From assembly GCA_007693435.1 (NCBI GenBank), contig REDO01000061.1:1-48222 (forward strand): a DNA stretch of 48,222 nt. Reading direction: 5' to 3'. This stretch comes from Salinarimonadaceae bacterium. GTDB taxonomy: Bacteria; Pseudomonadota; Alphaproteobacteria; Rhizobiales; Beijerinckiaceae. Shown piece by piece: positions 1 through 8,656 of this stretch; position 1 is the stretch's first letter, and each line of letters opens with the position of its first letter. The notes under the pieces are model-generated. The model searched no databases. It was not told where the DNA came from and saw only the letters and a program-made list of their open reading frames with translations. Made by a program: the position numbers and the translations under genes.

Positions 1-421
1 CGAAATCGCGCGCCTCGCGGAAATTCTTGTAGACGGAGGCGAAGCGCACATAGGCGACGTCGTCGATGCCTTTCAGGCCCTCCATCACGAGTTCGCCCAA
101 GGTTTCGCTCGGGATGTCGCCGTCGCTCGTGGCCTCGAGCCGGCGCACGATGCCGTTCAGCATGCGCTCCACGCGTTCGGGATCGACGGCGCGCTTGCGC
201 AGGGCGATGTCGATCGAGCGCTTGAGTTTGTCCCGGTCGAAGGGCGCGCGCTTGCCCGAGCGCTTGACGACGATGAGCTCGCGCAGCTGCACGCGCTCGA
301 AGGTCGTGAAGCGTCCGCCGCAATCGGAGCAGACGCGCCGGCGACGGATCGCGGCCGAATCCTCGGTCGGCCGTGAATCCTTCACCTGCGTGTCGAGACT
401 ACCGCAATACGGGCAGCGCAT
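1..421 (-). CDS. nrdR: Transcriptional repressor NrdR (3' end outside window)
   Basis: NrdR is the zinc-finger/ATP-cone repressor of ribonucleotide reductase genes. The 140 visible residues begin MRCPYCGS; zinc ligands are C3, C6, C31 and C34 (CPYC and CSDC), followed by an arginine-rich turn and an ATP-cone domain (about residues 49-139, with [14 protein letters not shown]). The family is usually 150-160 residues, so only a short C-terminal tail is cut off by the left edge. The ATG at 419-421 lies 12 bp after the glyA stop codon, so the two genes are probably cotranscribed; glyA-nrdR is a common order in alphaproteobacteria. Identification is secure. Confidence 0.95.
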   Translation of the reverse strand, partial: MRCPYCGSLDTQVKDSRPTEDSAAIRRRRVCSDCGGRFTTFERVQLRELIVVKRSGKRAPFDRDKLKRSIDIALRKRAVDPERVERMLNGIVRRLEATSDGDIPSETLGELVMEGLKGIDDVAYVRFASVYKNFREARDF

Positions 422-433
422 GGCGCCCGCCGC

Positions 434-1738
434 TTATCCGTAGATCGGGAAACGGCGGGTGAGCGCGTGGGCGCGCTCCTTCACCGAAGCCTCGATCGCG
501 CCGTTGCCGTCTTCGCCGTTCGCGGCGAGCCCGTCGAGCGCCTCGACGATCAGCTTGCCGACCTCGCGGAACTCGGCGACGCCGAAACCGCGCGTCGTGC
601 CCGCCGGCGTGCCGAGGCGAACGCCCGACGTCACCATCGGCTTCTCCGGATCGAAGGGCACGCCGTTCTTGTTGCAGGTGATGTGGCAGCGCGTCAGCGC
701 CGCTTCCGCCGCCTTGCCGGTCAGCTTCTTGGGGCGAAGGTCGACGAGCATGAGGTGGTTGTCCGTCCCGCCCGTCGTGATGGCGTAGCCGCCGGCCGCG
801 ATGGTGTCGGCGAGCGCCTTGGCGTTCTCGACCACGGCCTTGGCGTAGATCTTGAAGTCGGGGCGCAAGGCCTCGCCGAAAGCGACGGCCTTGGCCGCAA
901 TGACGTGCATCAGCGGGCCGCCCTGCAGGCCGGGGAAGATCGCCGAATTGAACTTCTTCGCCAGATCCTCTTCGTTCGTGAGGATCATGCCGCCACGCGG
1001 GCCGCGCAGCGTCTTGTGGGTCGTCGTGGTGACGACGTGGGCGTGCGGGAACGGCGAGGGATGCGCGCCGCCGGCGACGAGGCCCGCGAAATGGGCGATG
1101 TCGACCATGAAATACGCGCCGACCGCGTCGGCGATCTCGCGGAATTTCGCGAAGTCCCAGTGGCGGGGATAGGCGGAGCCGCCCGCGACGATGACCTTCG
1201 GCTTGTGCTCGCGGGCGAGGCGCTCGACCTCGTCCATGTCGACGCGCTGGTCCTCGGGACGGACATTGTAGCTCACCACGTTGAACCACTTGCCCGACAT
1301 GTTGACGGGGGCGCCGTGGGTGAGATGGCCGCCGGCGGCGAGGTCGAGGCCCATGAAGGTGTCGCCGGGCTTCATCAGCGCCATGAACACGCCCTGATTG
1401 GCCTGCGAGCCGGAATTGGGCTGGACGTTGGCGAACTTGCAGTCGAACAGCCGGCAGGCGCGCTCGATGGCGAGCTTTTCCGCGATGTCCACGAACTGGC
1501 AGCCGGCGTAGTAGCGGCGGCCCGGATAGCCCTCCGCATACTTGTTGGTCATCACCGACCCCTGAGCCTCGAGCACCGCGCGCGAGACGATGTTCTCCGA
1601 CGCGATCAGCTCGATCTCCTCCCGCTGCCGGCCGAGCTCCTGGTCGATCGCGGCGGCGATCTCCGGGTCCGCGTCTTGCAGGCTCGCGGAGAAGAAGGAG
1701 TTCGACAGGTGGTTCGGTTTGGCTTGGCTCGCGCTCAT
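434..1738 (-). CDS. glyA: Serine hydroxymethyltransferase
   Basis: A PLP enzyme that interconverts serine plus tetrahydrofolate with glycine plus 5,10-methylene-THF, supplying one-carbon units in the cytosol. The product has 434 residues, the normal length. Signature stretches are [25 protein letters not shown] and the PLP-lysine motif [13 protein letters not shown]. The frame is open further upstream, but the ATG at 1736-1738 (MSASQAKPN) has a GAGGA ribosome-binding site and matches the family N-terminus, so the 39 upstream codons are left out. nrdR follows after 12 bp. Confidence 0.97.
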   Translation of the reverse strand: MSASQAKPNHLSNSFFSASLQDADPEIAAAIDQELGRQREEIELIASENIVSRAVLEAQGSVMTNKYAEGYPGRRYYAGCQFVDIAEKLAIERACRLFDCKFANVQPNSGSQANQGVFMALMKPGDTFMGLDLAAGGHLTHGAPVNMSGKWFNVVSYNVRPEDQRVDMDEVERLAREHKPKVIVAGGSAYPRHWDFAKFREIADAVGAYFMVDIAHFAGLVAGGAHPSPFPHAHVVTTTTHKTLRGPRGGMILTNEEDLAKKFNSAIFPGLQGGPLMHVIAAKAVAFGEALRPDFKIYAKAVVENAKALADTIAAGGYAITTGGTDNHLMLVDLRPKKLTGKAAEAALTRCHITCNKNGVPFDPEKPMVTSGVRLGTPAGTTRGFGVAEFREVGKLIVEALDGLAANGEDGNGAIEASVKERAHALTRRFPIYG

Positions 1739-1876
1739 ATCATCCTCGTAATTTTCGGCTCGCGCCCGGTCTTCGGTGTTTGCGCGCGTGGTATCACGCC
1801 GCCCCACGAGCGCAAAGATCGAAACTTGTCGCGCGTCGCGCGGCCTCCGCATCACGAAGGCCGGTCGAGCGCTCGC

Positions 1877-2437
1877 TCAGCGGCGGCGATGGCCGTGGTC
1901 GTGATGATCGTGCCCGTGATCGTGCGCATGAGCGTGGGAATGCGCATGAGCGTGGGCGTGGGCGTGGGCGTGCGAATGACCGTGATCATGATCGCAATCC
2001 GGCCCGTGGTCGTAGGCGCCGCGCTCGGGCTGGAAGGGACGCTCGACCTTCGCGGCGATCCCGCCCTGCCCGCGCACCATCTCGGCGAGGACATGGTCCT
2101 CCTCGATATAGATCGCGTCGGCGGCGATCTCGGCGGGCGTATGGCGGTTGCCGATGTGCCAAGCGAGGCGCATGAGGCGTGCGGGGTTCTCGGCGCGGAT
2201 CTCGAGCAGCGGCTGGGCGGCGGCGCGCACGCGCACGAGCCGCCCGTCCTCGAGCTTCAGCGCGTCGCCGTCACTGAGCGCCGTCGCCTTACCGAGGTCG
2301 AGCTGGAAGGCGAGGCCGCCCTCTCCCGTGAGCGTCGCATGCGGGCGATTGCGGCCCTCATGATCGAGCCTCACCGTATCGACGACCTTGTCGTCCTTGA
2401 CGGCGGGTTTGCGGACGACGCTGGTTGCGCGCAACAT
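1877..2437 (-). CDS. ureE: Urease accessory protein UreE with His-rich C-terminus
   Basis: UreE is the cytosolic nickel metallochaperone that delivers Ni to apo-urease through the UreDFG complex. The 186-residue product has the UreE N-domain (about residues 1-75) and the metal-binding C-domain with LAWHIGNRHTPAEI, DHVLAEMVRGQG and the GAYDHGPDC region. It ends in a tail of about 35 residues dominated by HxH and DHGH units, a nickel-buffering feature known in some UreE proteins. The ATG at 2435-2437 gives the expected N-terminus. No urease structural gene (ureABC) or ureDFG is present; its neighbours are glyA and guaB. It therefore acts either with a urease encoded elsewhere or as a general Ni/Zn buffer. 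Confidence 0.9.
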   Translation of the reverse strand: MLRATSVVRKPAVKDDKVVDTVRLDHEGRNRPHATLTGEGGLAFQLDLGKATALSDGDALKLEDGRLVRVRAAAQPLLEIRAENPARLMRLAWHIGNRHTPAEIAADAIYIEEDHVLAEMVRGQGGIAAKVERPFQPERGAYDHGPDCDHDHGHSHAHAHAHAHAHSHAHAHDHGHDHHDHGHRRR

Positions 2438-2546
2438 GACGGGCCTCGTGGTGTCGACGGATCGGGCTTTGTCCGAGAAGGGTATGCGAGGCGACCGCGC
2501 GATGGAAGGAGCATCAAACGACGCACGCCCGCGCGACCGCCGGGCT

Positions 2547-4211
<1,665 letters not shown>

Positions 4212-5417
4212 TCAGCGCAGGCGTTCGAGCAGTCCCGCGATCAGTTTGGCGCGCGGCGCGACGGAGGAGATCAGCGCGTATTCCTGCAACGTGTGCGCGC
4301 CGTCGCCGTCGATCCCGAGCCCGTCGAGGGTCGGCACGCCCAACACCGCCGTGAAATTGCCGTCCGAACCGCCGCCGGTGCGCGGCACGTCGGCCACGGC
4401 GAGGCCGATATCCCGGCCGATCTCCTGCGCCAGCGCGAAAAGCCCCTCGACCTGCGGCGTCTTCTCGAAAGGCGGGCGGTTCATGCCGCCCGTGACGCGC
4501 ACCTTGAAATCCGGCGCGAGCGGCGTCAGCCCCTTGAGCTGCGCCGCGAACTCTTCGCCATCGGCGACCGAGACCACGCGCAGGTCGACCGAGAAGCGGC
4601 AATGCTGCGGGACCGTGTTCATCGCCGTGCCGCCGCTGATCAGCCCGACTGTCGTGGTGACGCCGCGCTGGTAATCCGTCATCGCGTCGATGAGGGCGAT
4701 CTGGCGCGCCGCCTCGTGGATGGCGTTGCGCCCGTCATGGTGGCGCGAGCCCGAATGGGCGGGGCGGCCCTCGACCGCGATGTCGAATCGGCCGACGCCT
4801 TTTCGCGAGGTGACGACCCGGCCGCCGTCGCGGGCGGGTTCGGTGACGAGCACGGCGGCGGCGGAGCGGCCGAGATCCTCGATGAGGCCGCGCGTCGTGA
4901 TCGAACCGATTTCCTCGTCGGGCGTGAAGAGGAAGACGAGCGGCCGGGCGCTCGTCCCGCGCCGCGCCACTTCGACGAAGGCCTCGAGCGCGAGGCAGGC
5001 GCCGCCCTTCATGTCGTAGACGCCCGGCCCGTACAGCCTGTCGCCCTCGCGGCCCACGGGCAGATCCTTCTCCGCCGTGCCGATCGGGTGCACCGTGTCG
5101 AGATGCGAAAGCAGCAGGATCGGCTCGCGGCCGTTCTCGGGTCCCGCGCGCAGGATGACTGAGCCGCCCAGCCCGTCGCGCCCCGGAAGGCGCTCGGTGG
5201 CGACGGGCTCGTCCTCGACCTCGGAGACGAGGAGATCCATCATCGCGTTCACGGCGTCCGCGTCGCGGGTCGGGCTCTCGAGCCGGGCCCAGGCGGCGAT
5301 GCGCTCGACGGTCGCCGCGACGCGATCCTCGTCGGAGAAGGCGTGGATGGCCGAAGCGGGATCGATGCGCGCGGTTGCGGGAGGCGTGGAGATCGGGGGC
5401 GTGGAGATCGGGGGCAT
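4212..5417 (-). CDS. M20 family zinc metallopeptidase, carboxypeptidase G2-like
   Basis: A dinuclear-zinc M20 hydrolase of 401 residues. The five expected metal ligands and the catalytic acid are visible: H105 (SHLDTVH), D135 (GVYDMKGG), E168/E169 (PDEEIGS), E193 (VTEPAR) and H375 (GAHTLQEY), with the lid/dimerisation domain between about residues 205 and 320. This arrangement resembles glutamate carboxypeptidase (CPG2), but the substrate cannot be read from sequence; acetylornithine deacetylase-like activity is an alternative. No signal peptide is apparent, so it is probably cytosolic. The N-terminus carries a PPIST PPIST duplication caused by a 15-bp tandem repeat, so a slightly later start is possible. 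Confidence 0.85.
   Translation of the reverse strand: MPPISTPPISTPPATARIDPASAIHAFSDEDRVAATVERIAAWARLESPTRDADAVNAMMDLLVSEVEDEPVATERLPGRDGLGGSVILRAGPENGREPILLLSHLDTVHPIGTAEKDLPVGREGDRLYGPGVYDMKGGACLALEAFVEVARRGTSARPLVFLFTPDEEIGSITTRGLIEDLGRSAAAVLVTEPARDGGRVVTSRKGVGRFDIAVEGRPAHSGSRHHDGRNAIHEAARQIALIDAMTDYQRGVTTTVGLISGGTAMNTVPQHCRFSVDLRVVSVADGEEFAAQLKGLTPLAPDFKVRVTGGMNRPPFEKTPQVEGLFALAQEIGRDIGLAVADVPRTGGGSDGNFTAVLGVPTLDGLGIDGDGAHTLQEYALISSVAPRAKLIAGLLERLR
5386..5415. repeat. 15-bp perfect tandem duplication
   Basis: The unit GTGGAGATCGGGGGC occurs twice back to back (5386-5400 and 5401-5415). It lies in frame inside the first codons of the M20 peptidase and produces the PPIST PPIST duplication. 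It looks like a recent slippage event. Confidence 0.85.
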
Positions 5418-5585
5418 GGACGCTCGCTGTTCGTGGGCGCGTTGAAGGCGAGCGGTATTGTTAGAGCAGCGGGCGCGCCGAGCGAAGCGGCTCCTCGGCC
5501 AAGCTCCTGATGGGGTTATCGCACCCCGCGCGGCTTTCCCCGTACGTCTGATACGCGCGCGCAGCGGGGGCCGCGCGCCCGGGAC

Positions 5586-5888
5586 TCAGCTCCGATAGGC
5601 CATGTCGTCGTCCTTGCGGGCGAGCATGCGGCCGAATTCCAGACGCTGGTCGAAGGTCTGCATCTCTTCCTTGACCGCGTTGAACTGGTTCTCGACGTTC
5701 GCCGGAGAGCCCGGCAGATTGTTCGCGATATTGGTCGTGGGCGATTGCGCGGGTTCGAAGAGGAGCGAATCCACCATCAGCAACGCGAAAATCTCCGCGA
5801 GCGTCTCTCCGACATTCGCGTCTGTCCCTGCGCCGGATGGTGAGCCGGGACCGGAAACTGAATTCGGGTTGAGCGGTGATACAGCCAT
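5586..5888 (-). CDS. Small protein of unknown function beside type III secretion genes (100 aa)
   Basis: I do not recognise this 100-residue protein. It begins MAVSPLNPNSVSGPG, a Ser/Pro/Asn/Gly-rich and probably disordered first 30 residues. A hydrophobic helix follows (ETLAEIFALLMVDSLLF), then a charged C-terminal helix (QFNAVKEEMQTFDQRLEFG). The layout recalls small type III secretion substrates or structural subunits, whose N-termini are similarly polar. It is third in a minus-strand series of three small genes, about 55 bp after the second, and lies next to the sctD/sctV block. No clear Shine-Dalgarno precedes the ATG, so translation may be coupled. The secretion role is inferred only from position and composition. 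Confidence 0.6.
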   Translation of the reverse strand: MAVSPLNPNSVSGPGSPSGAGTDANVGETLAEIFALLMVDSLLFEPAQSPTTNIANNLPGSPANVENQFNAVKEEMQTFDQRLEFGRMLARKDDDMAYRS

Positions 5889-5942
5889 TGTACTGAACCA
5901 TAGGTTTTCCCGGCGGCGCTGATGCGCCGCCGGGCGGAAACC

Positions 5943-6212
5943 TTACATGCGATAAAGCATCTGGATCGCCTGCGGACGGCGGGCGTTGTCCTGATTCTGC
6001 GATTCGGTGGAGGCCTCGAGGCCCTTGCGCTGACCCGTGTTGCTGTTGAGCGTCAGGCTCGTCAGCATCGATTCCTGGGTGTTGATGTTGTCAGCGGTGC
6101 GCATGGCCGACTGAAAGGCCTGGTTCTGCGCCACGGCGCTCGAAATCTGGCCGAGCATCGCCGCCGTGTTGTCGGTGGTGATGGGGGTGTTGTTTCCGAC
6201 GCCTGTAGCCAT
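5943..6212 (-). CDS. Small Ser/Thr/Asn/Gln-rich protein beside type III secretion genes (89 aa)
   Basis: Unrecognised 89-residue protein. It is very polar (N, Q, S, T) with no membrane segment or cysteine: MATGVGNNTPITTDN, then a helix-prone stretch around AMLGQISSAVAQNQAFQSA, ending ARRPQAIQMLYRM. Its size and helix content are compatible with a needle or inner-rod-sized subunit or a small secreted protein, but no family motif proves this. The ATG at 6210-6212 has a strong GAGGAGAG ribosome-binding site, which favours a real, well-translated gene. It lies between two other small genes on the same strand and about 1.7 kb from the divergent type III operon. Confidence 0.65.
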   Translation of the reverse strand: MATGVGNNTPITTDNTAAMLGQISSAVAQNQAFQSAMRTADNINTQESMLTSLTLNSNTGQRKGLEASTESQNQDNARRPQAIQMLYRM

Positions 6213-6321
6213 AGCCCTCTCCTCACGGGTGCTCGTTAGATGCACCCATGATTGCAAGAGAACGTCGGCAAGGTCAATGAAAAGTTAATAAGTTTTTATG
6301 CCTCGCGGTTGCGATGGTTAA

Positions 6322-6359
6322 CTCACCCTCTGGAGCTTCGTGTCTCCGGGAGGGTGAGT
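6322..6359. promoter_or_regulatory. Long inverted repeat between two small genes
   Basis: CTCACCCTC (6322-6330) and GAGGGTGAG (6351-6359) are perfect complements; an inner GGAG/CTCC pair extends the hairpin. No T-run follows on either strand, so a classical terminator is unlikely. An mRNA-stabilising or processing hairpin, or a protein-binding site, fits better. The boundaries are read by eye. Confidence 0.45.
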
Positions 6360-6388
6360 ACCAAGATCGATCGAATTTGCGCTGTGCG

Positions 6389-6697
6389 TCAGCTGTAGGC
6401 CCGAATTAGCTCATCAACTCGACCGGCCATGTTTGCCGCCGGGATTTTTGTCGCCACATCGTTCAGAGCACGAAGCGCCTGATTTCTGCTGGTGACATTG
6501 GTCGTTTCGATCTCTTCGAGGGTATTGGCCGTATCCTCTTCGGCTTGCGCACGCATGAGCATGCGCCGCTCTGCGCCCCCGCTCCGGATCGCATCAACCG
6601 CCTCGCTGCCGCCGGCGCCGCCAAGGTTGCCGAGAAAACTCTGCGCTGCGCCGGTCGCGGCCGAAGCCAACATACCCATTGGATTGAAACCACCCAT
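6389..6697 (-). CDS. Small protein with glycine/alanine-rich N-terminus beside type III secretion genes (102 aa)
   Basis: Unrecognised 102-residue protein. The first 30 residues are Gly/Ala/Met-rich and mildly hydrophobic (MGGFNPMGMLASAATGAAQ). The rest is a charged helical region (ERRMLMRAQAEEDTANTLEEIETTN) ending VDELIRAYS. An excellent AGGAGG ribosome-binding site sits 6 bp before the ATG at 6695-6697. It is the first gene of the minus-strand trio. A hydrophobic N-terminal patch plus a helical tail occurs in chaperoned type III subunits and also in unrelated small proteins, so the functional link is inference from location. Confidence 0.65.
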   Translation of the reverse strand: MGGFNPMGMLASAATGAAQSFLGNLGGAGGSEAVDAIRSGGAERRMLMRAQAEEDTANTLEEIETTNVTSRNQALRALNDVATKIPAANMAGRVDELIRAYS

Positions 6698-6904
6698 TTG
6701 AACCTCCTGTTCCTGTGAACCCCTGTACGCGCGCCGCCGTAAGACCGGCGCGTTTAACGGTCCCGCCGAAGCGGGCTCACCTGCTCCCGGATCCGCCAGT
6801 CCAAGCTTTGGCGATGATGCTCAACCCAACATCGGAAGGGCCAGCGCTGTCGGCTCCAGACATGGTATTTGCGGCAGCCACCGAAGTGGCGGGAGATATA
6901 AACT

Positions 6905-7026
6905 TCATGTCATGCTTCATGCGCTGTTTTGATCGTGGTCTATTTTTATTCTATATAATTTCATATTTCAAGATATGAATTTTAAATATGATTTTTAATT
7001 TTGAAATAATTTTCAATTATATTTTG
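6905..7026. other. AT-rich patch, left copy
   Basis: About 120 bp of very AT-rich sequence in an otherwise GC-rich chromosome, with a TATAAT at 6954-6959. It lies upstream of the decayed copy of the secretin-gene start, just as the right-hand patch lies upstream of the intact gene. It may contain promoters for the small minus-strand genes. AT-rich islands of this kind are typical binding sites of xenogeneic silencers. Confidence 0.6.
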
Positions 7027-7240
7027 CCTTGGCTACGCTTCTGTTGAGATACCGCCCGCCTCACCTCGTGCCGCCGCGCAAACTCGGCCCGATGCAGACC
7101 TGCGGCGCTTCATTTTTCGGCAAGACGATGCGACAGGGATACGGGAGTTTGTCTTTGCGCGAACCTGTCTCGCTCGCAGCGGCGTCGACGCTGGACGGGC
7201 AAGCTTCGAGACGCCGTAGAGCTCCGGCGCCATCGCGTTA
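7027..7240 (+). pseudogene. Decayed partial copy of the 5' end of the NolW-like secretin gene
   Basis: This stretch matches the leader and signal-peptide region of the intact gene at 7954. CAAGACGATGCG at 7120-7131 corresponds to GAAGACGATGCG at 7948-7959, with the two start codons aligned. GCGCGAACCTGTCTCGCTC at 7157-7175 is identical to 7972-7990. Copy 1 carries an insertion of about ten bases just after its would-be start codon, which breaks the frame, and similarity fades after about 7195. It is preceded by an AT-rich patch, as is the intact gene, so the duplicated unit appears to include the promoter. It is either the remnant of a second secretin-N gene or the scar of a local duplication. 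Confidence 0.6.
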
Positions 7241-7739
7241 AGCGCTGTCCCGCCGAAACACGGAACAGCCGCCAATGCGGCGCGCCGGACACCGGCCGCC
7301 GATGCGCGGAGAAGCAGGGCGACCCCAAATGTTCCCGCATCACGCGGCGCGCGGGGTCAGAATACATGGCGCTGAACCATGCGTTCGAGGCCAATGTCCG
7401 GCTGCCCCCGCAAAGGCTAGCTGGCTGTTTGGACCGACACGGCAAGCCTTCCCACACGGAGTCGATCCGCTTAGCTCCCCGGAAAGCTCCGGAGGCGCCG
7501 TCGTAAAAAGTTAAATTGTGGAAAGGGGCAATCTGGAATCGCGGCCTGCCCGGGCTATCGTCCGGTCCCAACGGCCCCTGCTCCTTTGACTGCGCGGGCT
7601 GCTGCGACTGCTCCACCTGTTCCAAGATATGCCGGAAGTGGCCTTCCATGCCAGGGAGAAGCTCTCTCCAGTTAACCTGATCCATACGGGCTTCCACCCC
7701 AGGCCAGGACCGGCGCGTAACCATTTGGAATTCAGCCAT
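7110..7739 (-). other. Doubtful open frame, possible gene remnant
   Basis: A minus-strand open frame of about 209 codons fills most of the gap between the small genes and the type III operon. The first 60 or so residues (MAEFQMVTRRSW..., then a helix-like ELLPGMEGHFRHILEQVEQ) look protein-like. The remainder is Arg/Ser-rich and antisense to the decayed secretin copy, so the C-terminal part is probably not a native protein. The ribosome-binding site is weak. A truncated gene whose 3' part was replaced during rearrangement is the best reading; a chance frame is possible. Confidence 0.25.
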
Positions 7740-7764
7740 TGAACCTGCATTAATCAGGCATGAG

Positions 7765-7853
7765 CACATTAAAGACATAATTCTTAATTGTAATTTATTA
7801 TTTTAAATTATTTCTGACAAATTTGATATAATTATATATTATATGACGGCCAC
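7765..7853 (+). promoter_or_regulatory. AT-rich promoter patch of the type III operon
   Basis: A very AT-rich stretch of about 90 bp immediately upstream of the secretin-N gene. It contains a perfect extended -10 element, TG-N-TATAAT, with TG at 7824-7825 and TATAAT at 7827-7832; no good -35 is needed for such promoters. A second TATATT lies at 7835-7840. It leaves an untranslated leader of a little over 100 bases before the ATG at 7954. Confidence 0.5.
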
Positions 7854-7953
7854 CGTTTTACAGTTCGTTAAGCCTGATGCCTCAATCTCGCCGTGTGCCT
7901 CGCGCACGCTGCGCCCGACGTATGTCAGGGGCGGAACATCAACCGGGAAGACG

Positions 7954-8643
7954 ATGCGGAGGCTTGTCTTGGCGCGAACCTGTCTCGCTCTCGGCGTCGG
8001 CCTCGCGGCGGCGGCGACGGGCGCGCGCGCCTTCGAGCCGCCGATCCGCGCCCCGGAGGCGCGACGCGCCGCAGAGCCCCCTCCCTTGACGCCGCCGGAA
8101 GCGGCGGCGCTCCAGAGCCGCTACGGGCTCGCGCGCGTCACGCGCAACGAAAAGCTCGACACGCCGATCGAGCTGTTCGTGCGCGAACGCTCGCTCGACG
8201 CCGTTTTCGGCGACATCGCCCAGATCGCCGGCCTGCGCATGCGCTTGAACGACCGGCTCGATCGCGAGATCGTCTCGCAGCGGCGCATTTCGGGCAGCGT
8301 GCGCGAGGCGCTCGAATCGCTCGCTGCGGAATACAACCTCGTCTGGTTCGCCGAGCGCGATCTCGTCGACGTGTCGCGCGCCGACACCGCCACCGTGAAA
8401 ACCTTCCAGATCGGCGCCACCAGCGACGCGCGCATCCGCGACGCCATCGCCCGCTTCGGGCTGATCAACGCCGATTTCGCGCTGGAGGTCGACGAGACGA
8501 ACGGCGTGGCGCGCGTCTTCGCGCCGCCGCGCCTGTCGGCGCGCATCGAATCGATCATCGTCGGCCTGCGCGCGCCGGTCGAGGTCGGCAGGCAGGTCGA
8601 GGTCATCCGTTTCGGGCTTCGCCAGCCCGCCAGCAGCGATTGA
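7954..8643 (+). CDS. Type III secretion secretin N-domain protein (NolW/RhcC1-like)
   Basis: A 229-residue exported protein with a Sec signal peptide (MRRLVLART...TGARA, cleavage near residue 26), a secretin N0-type domain (about 70-145, including ERSLDAVFGDIAQIAGL and VREALESLAAEYNLVW) and a following N1-like module (about 146-205). It stops before any secretin beta-barrel. This matches the split secretins of rhizobial type III systems, where the short RhcC1/NolW carries the periplasmic N-domains and RhcC2 the pore; no RhcC2 is present here. The ATG at 7954, preceded by GGGAAG, is preferred over an earlier in-frame ATG at 7843 because it starts the signal peptide. sctD follows after 13 bp. 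Confidence 0.78.
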   Translation: MRRLVLARTCLALGVGLAAAATGARAFEPPIRAPEARRAAEPPPLTPPEAAALQSRYGLARVTRNEKLDTPIELFVRERSLDAVFGDIAQIAGLRMRLNDRLDREIVSQRRISGSVREALESLAAEYNLVWFAERDLVDVSRADTATVKTFQIGATSDARIRDAIARFGLINADFALEVDETNGVARVFAPPRLSARIESIIVGLRAPVEVGRQVEVIRFGLRQPASSD

Positions 8644-8656
8644 GGAGAACCGCGCC

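Noticed and set aside
1895-2010. Short tandem GTGGGC-like repeats considered as a CRISPR or satellite
   Set aside because: The repeats are in frame inside ureE and encode its His-rich tail; there are no unique spacers.
5461-5901. 146-codon minus-strand frame overlapping the 100-aa small gene
   Set aside because: It overlaps the more protein-like small gene in another frame, and its Arg-rich sequence reads like a shadow.
7275-7514. 79-codon plus-strand frame in the type III intergenic region
   Set aside because: No ribosome-binding site, low-complexity Pro/Arg composition and no conserved features; it overlaps other doubtful frames in a rearranged region.
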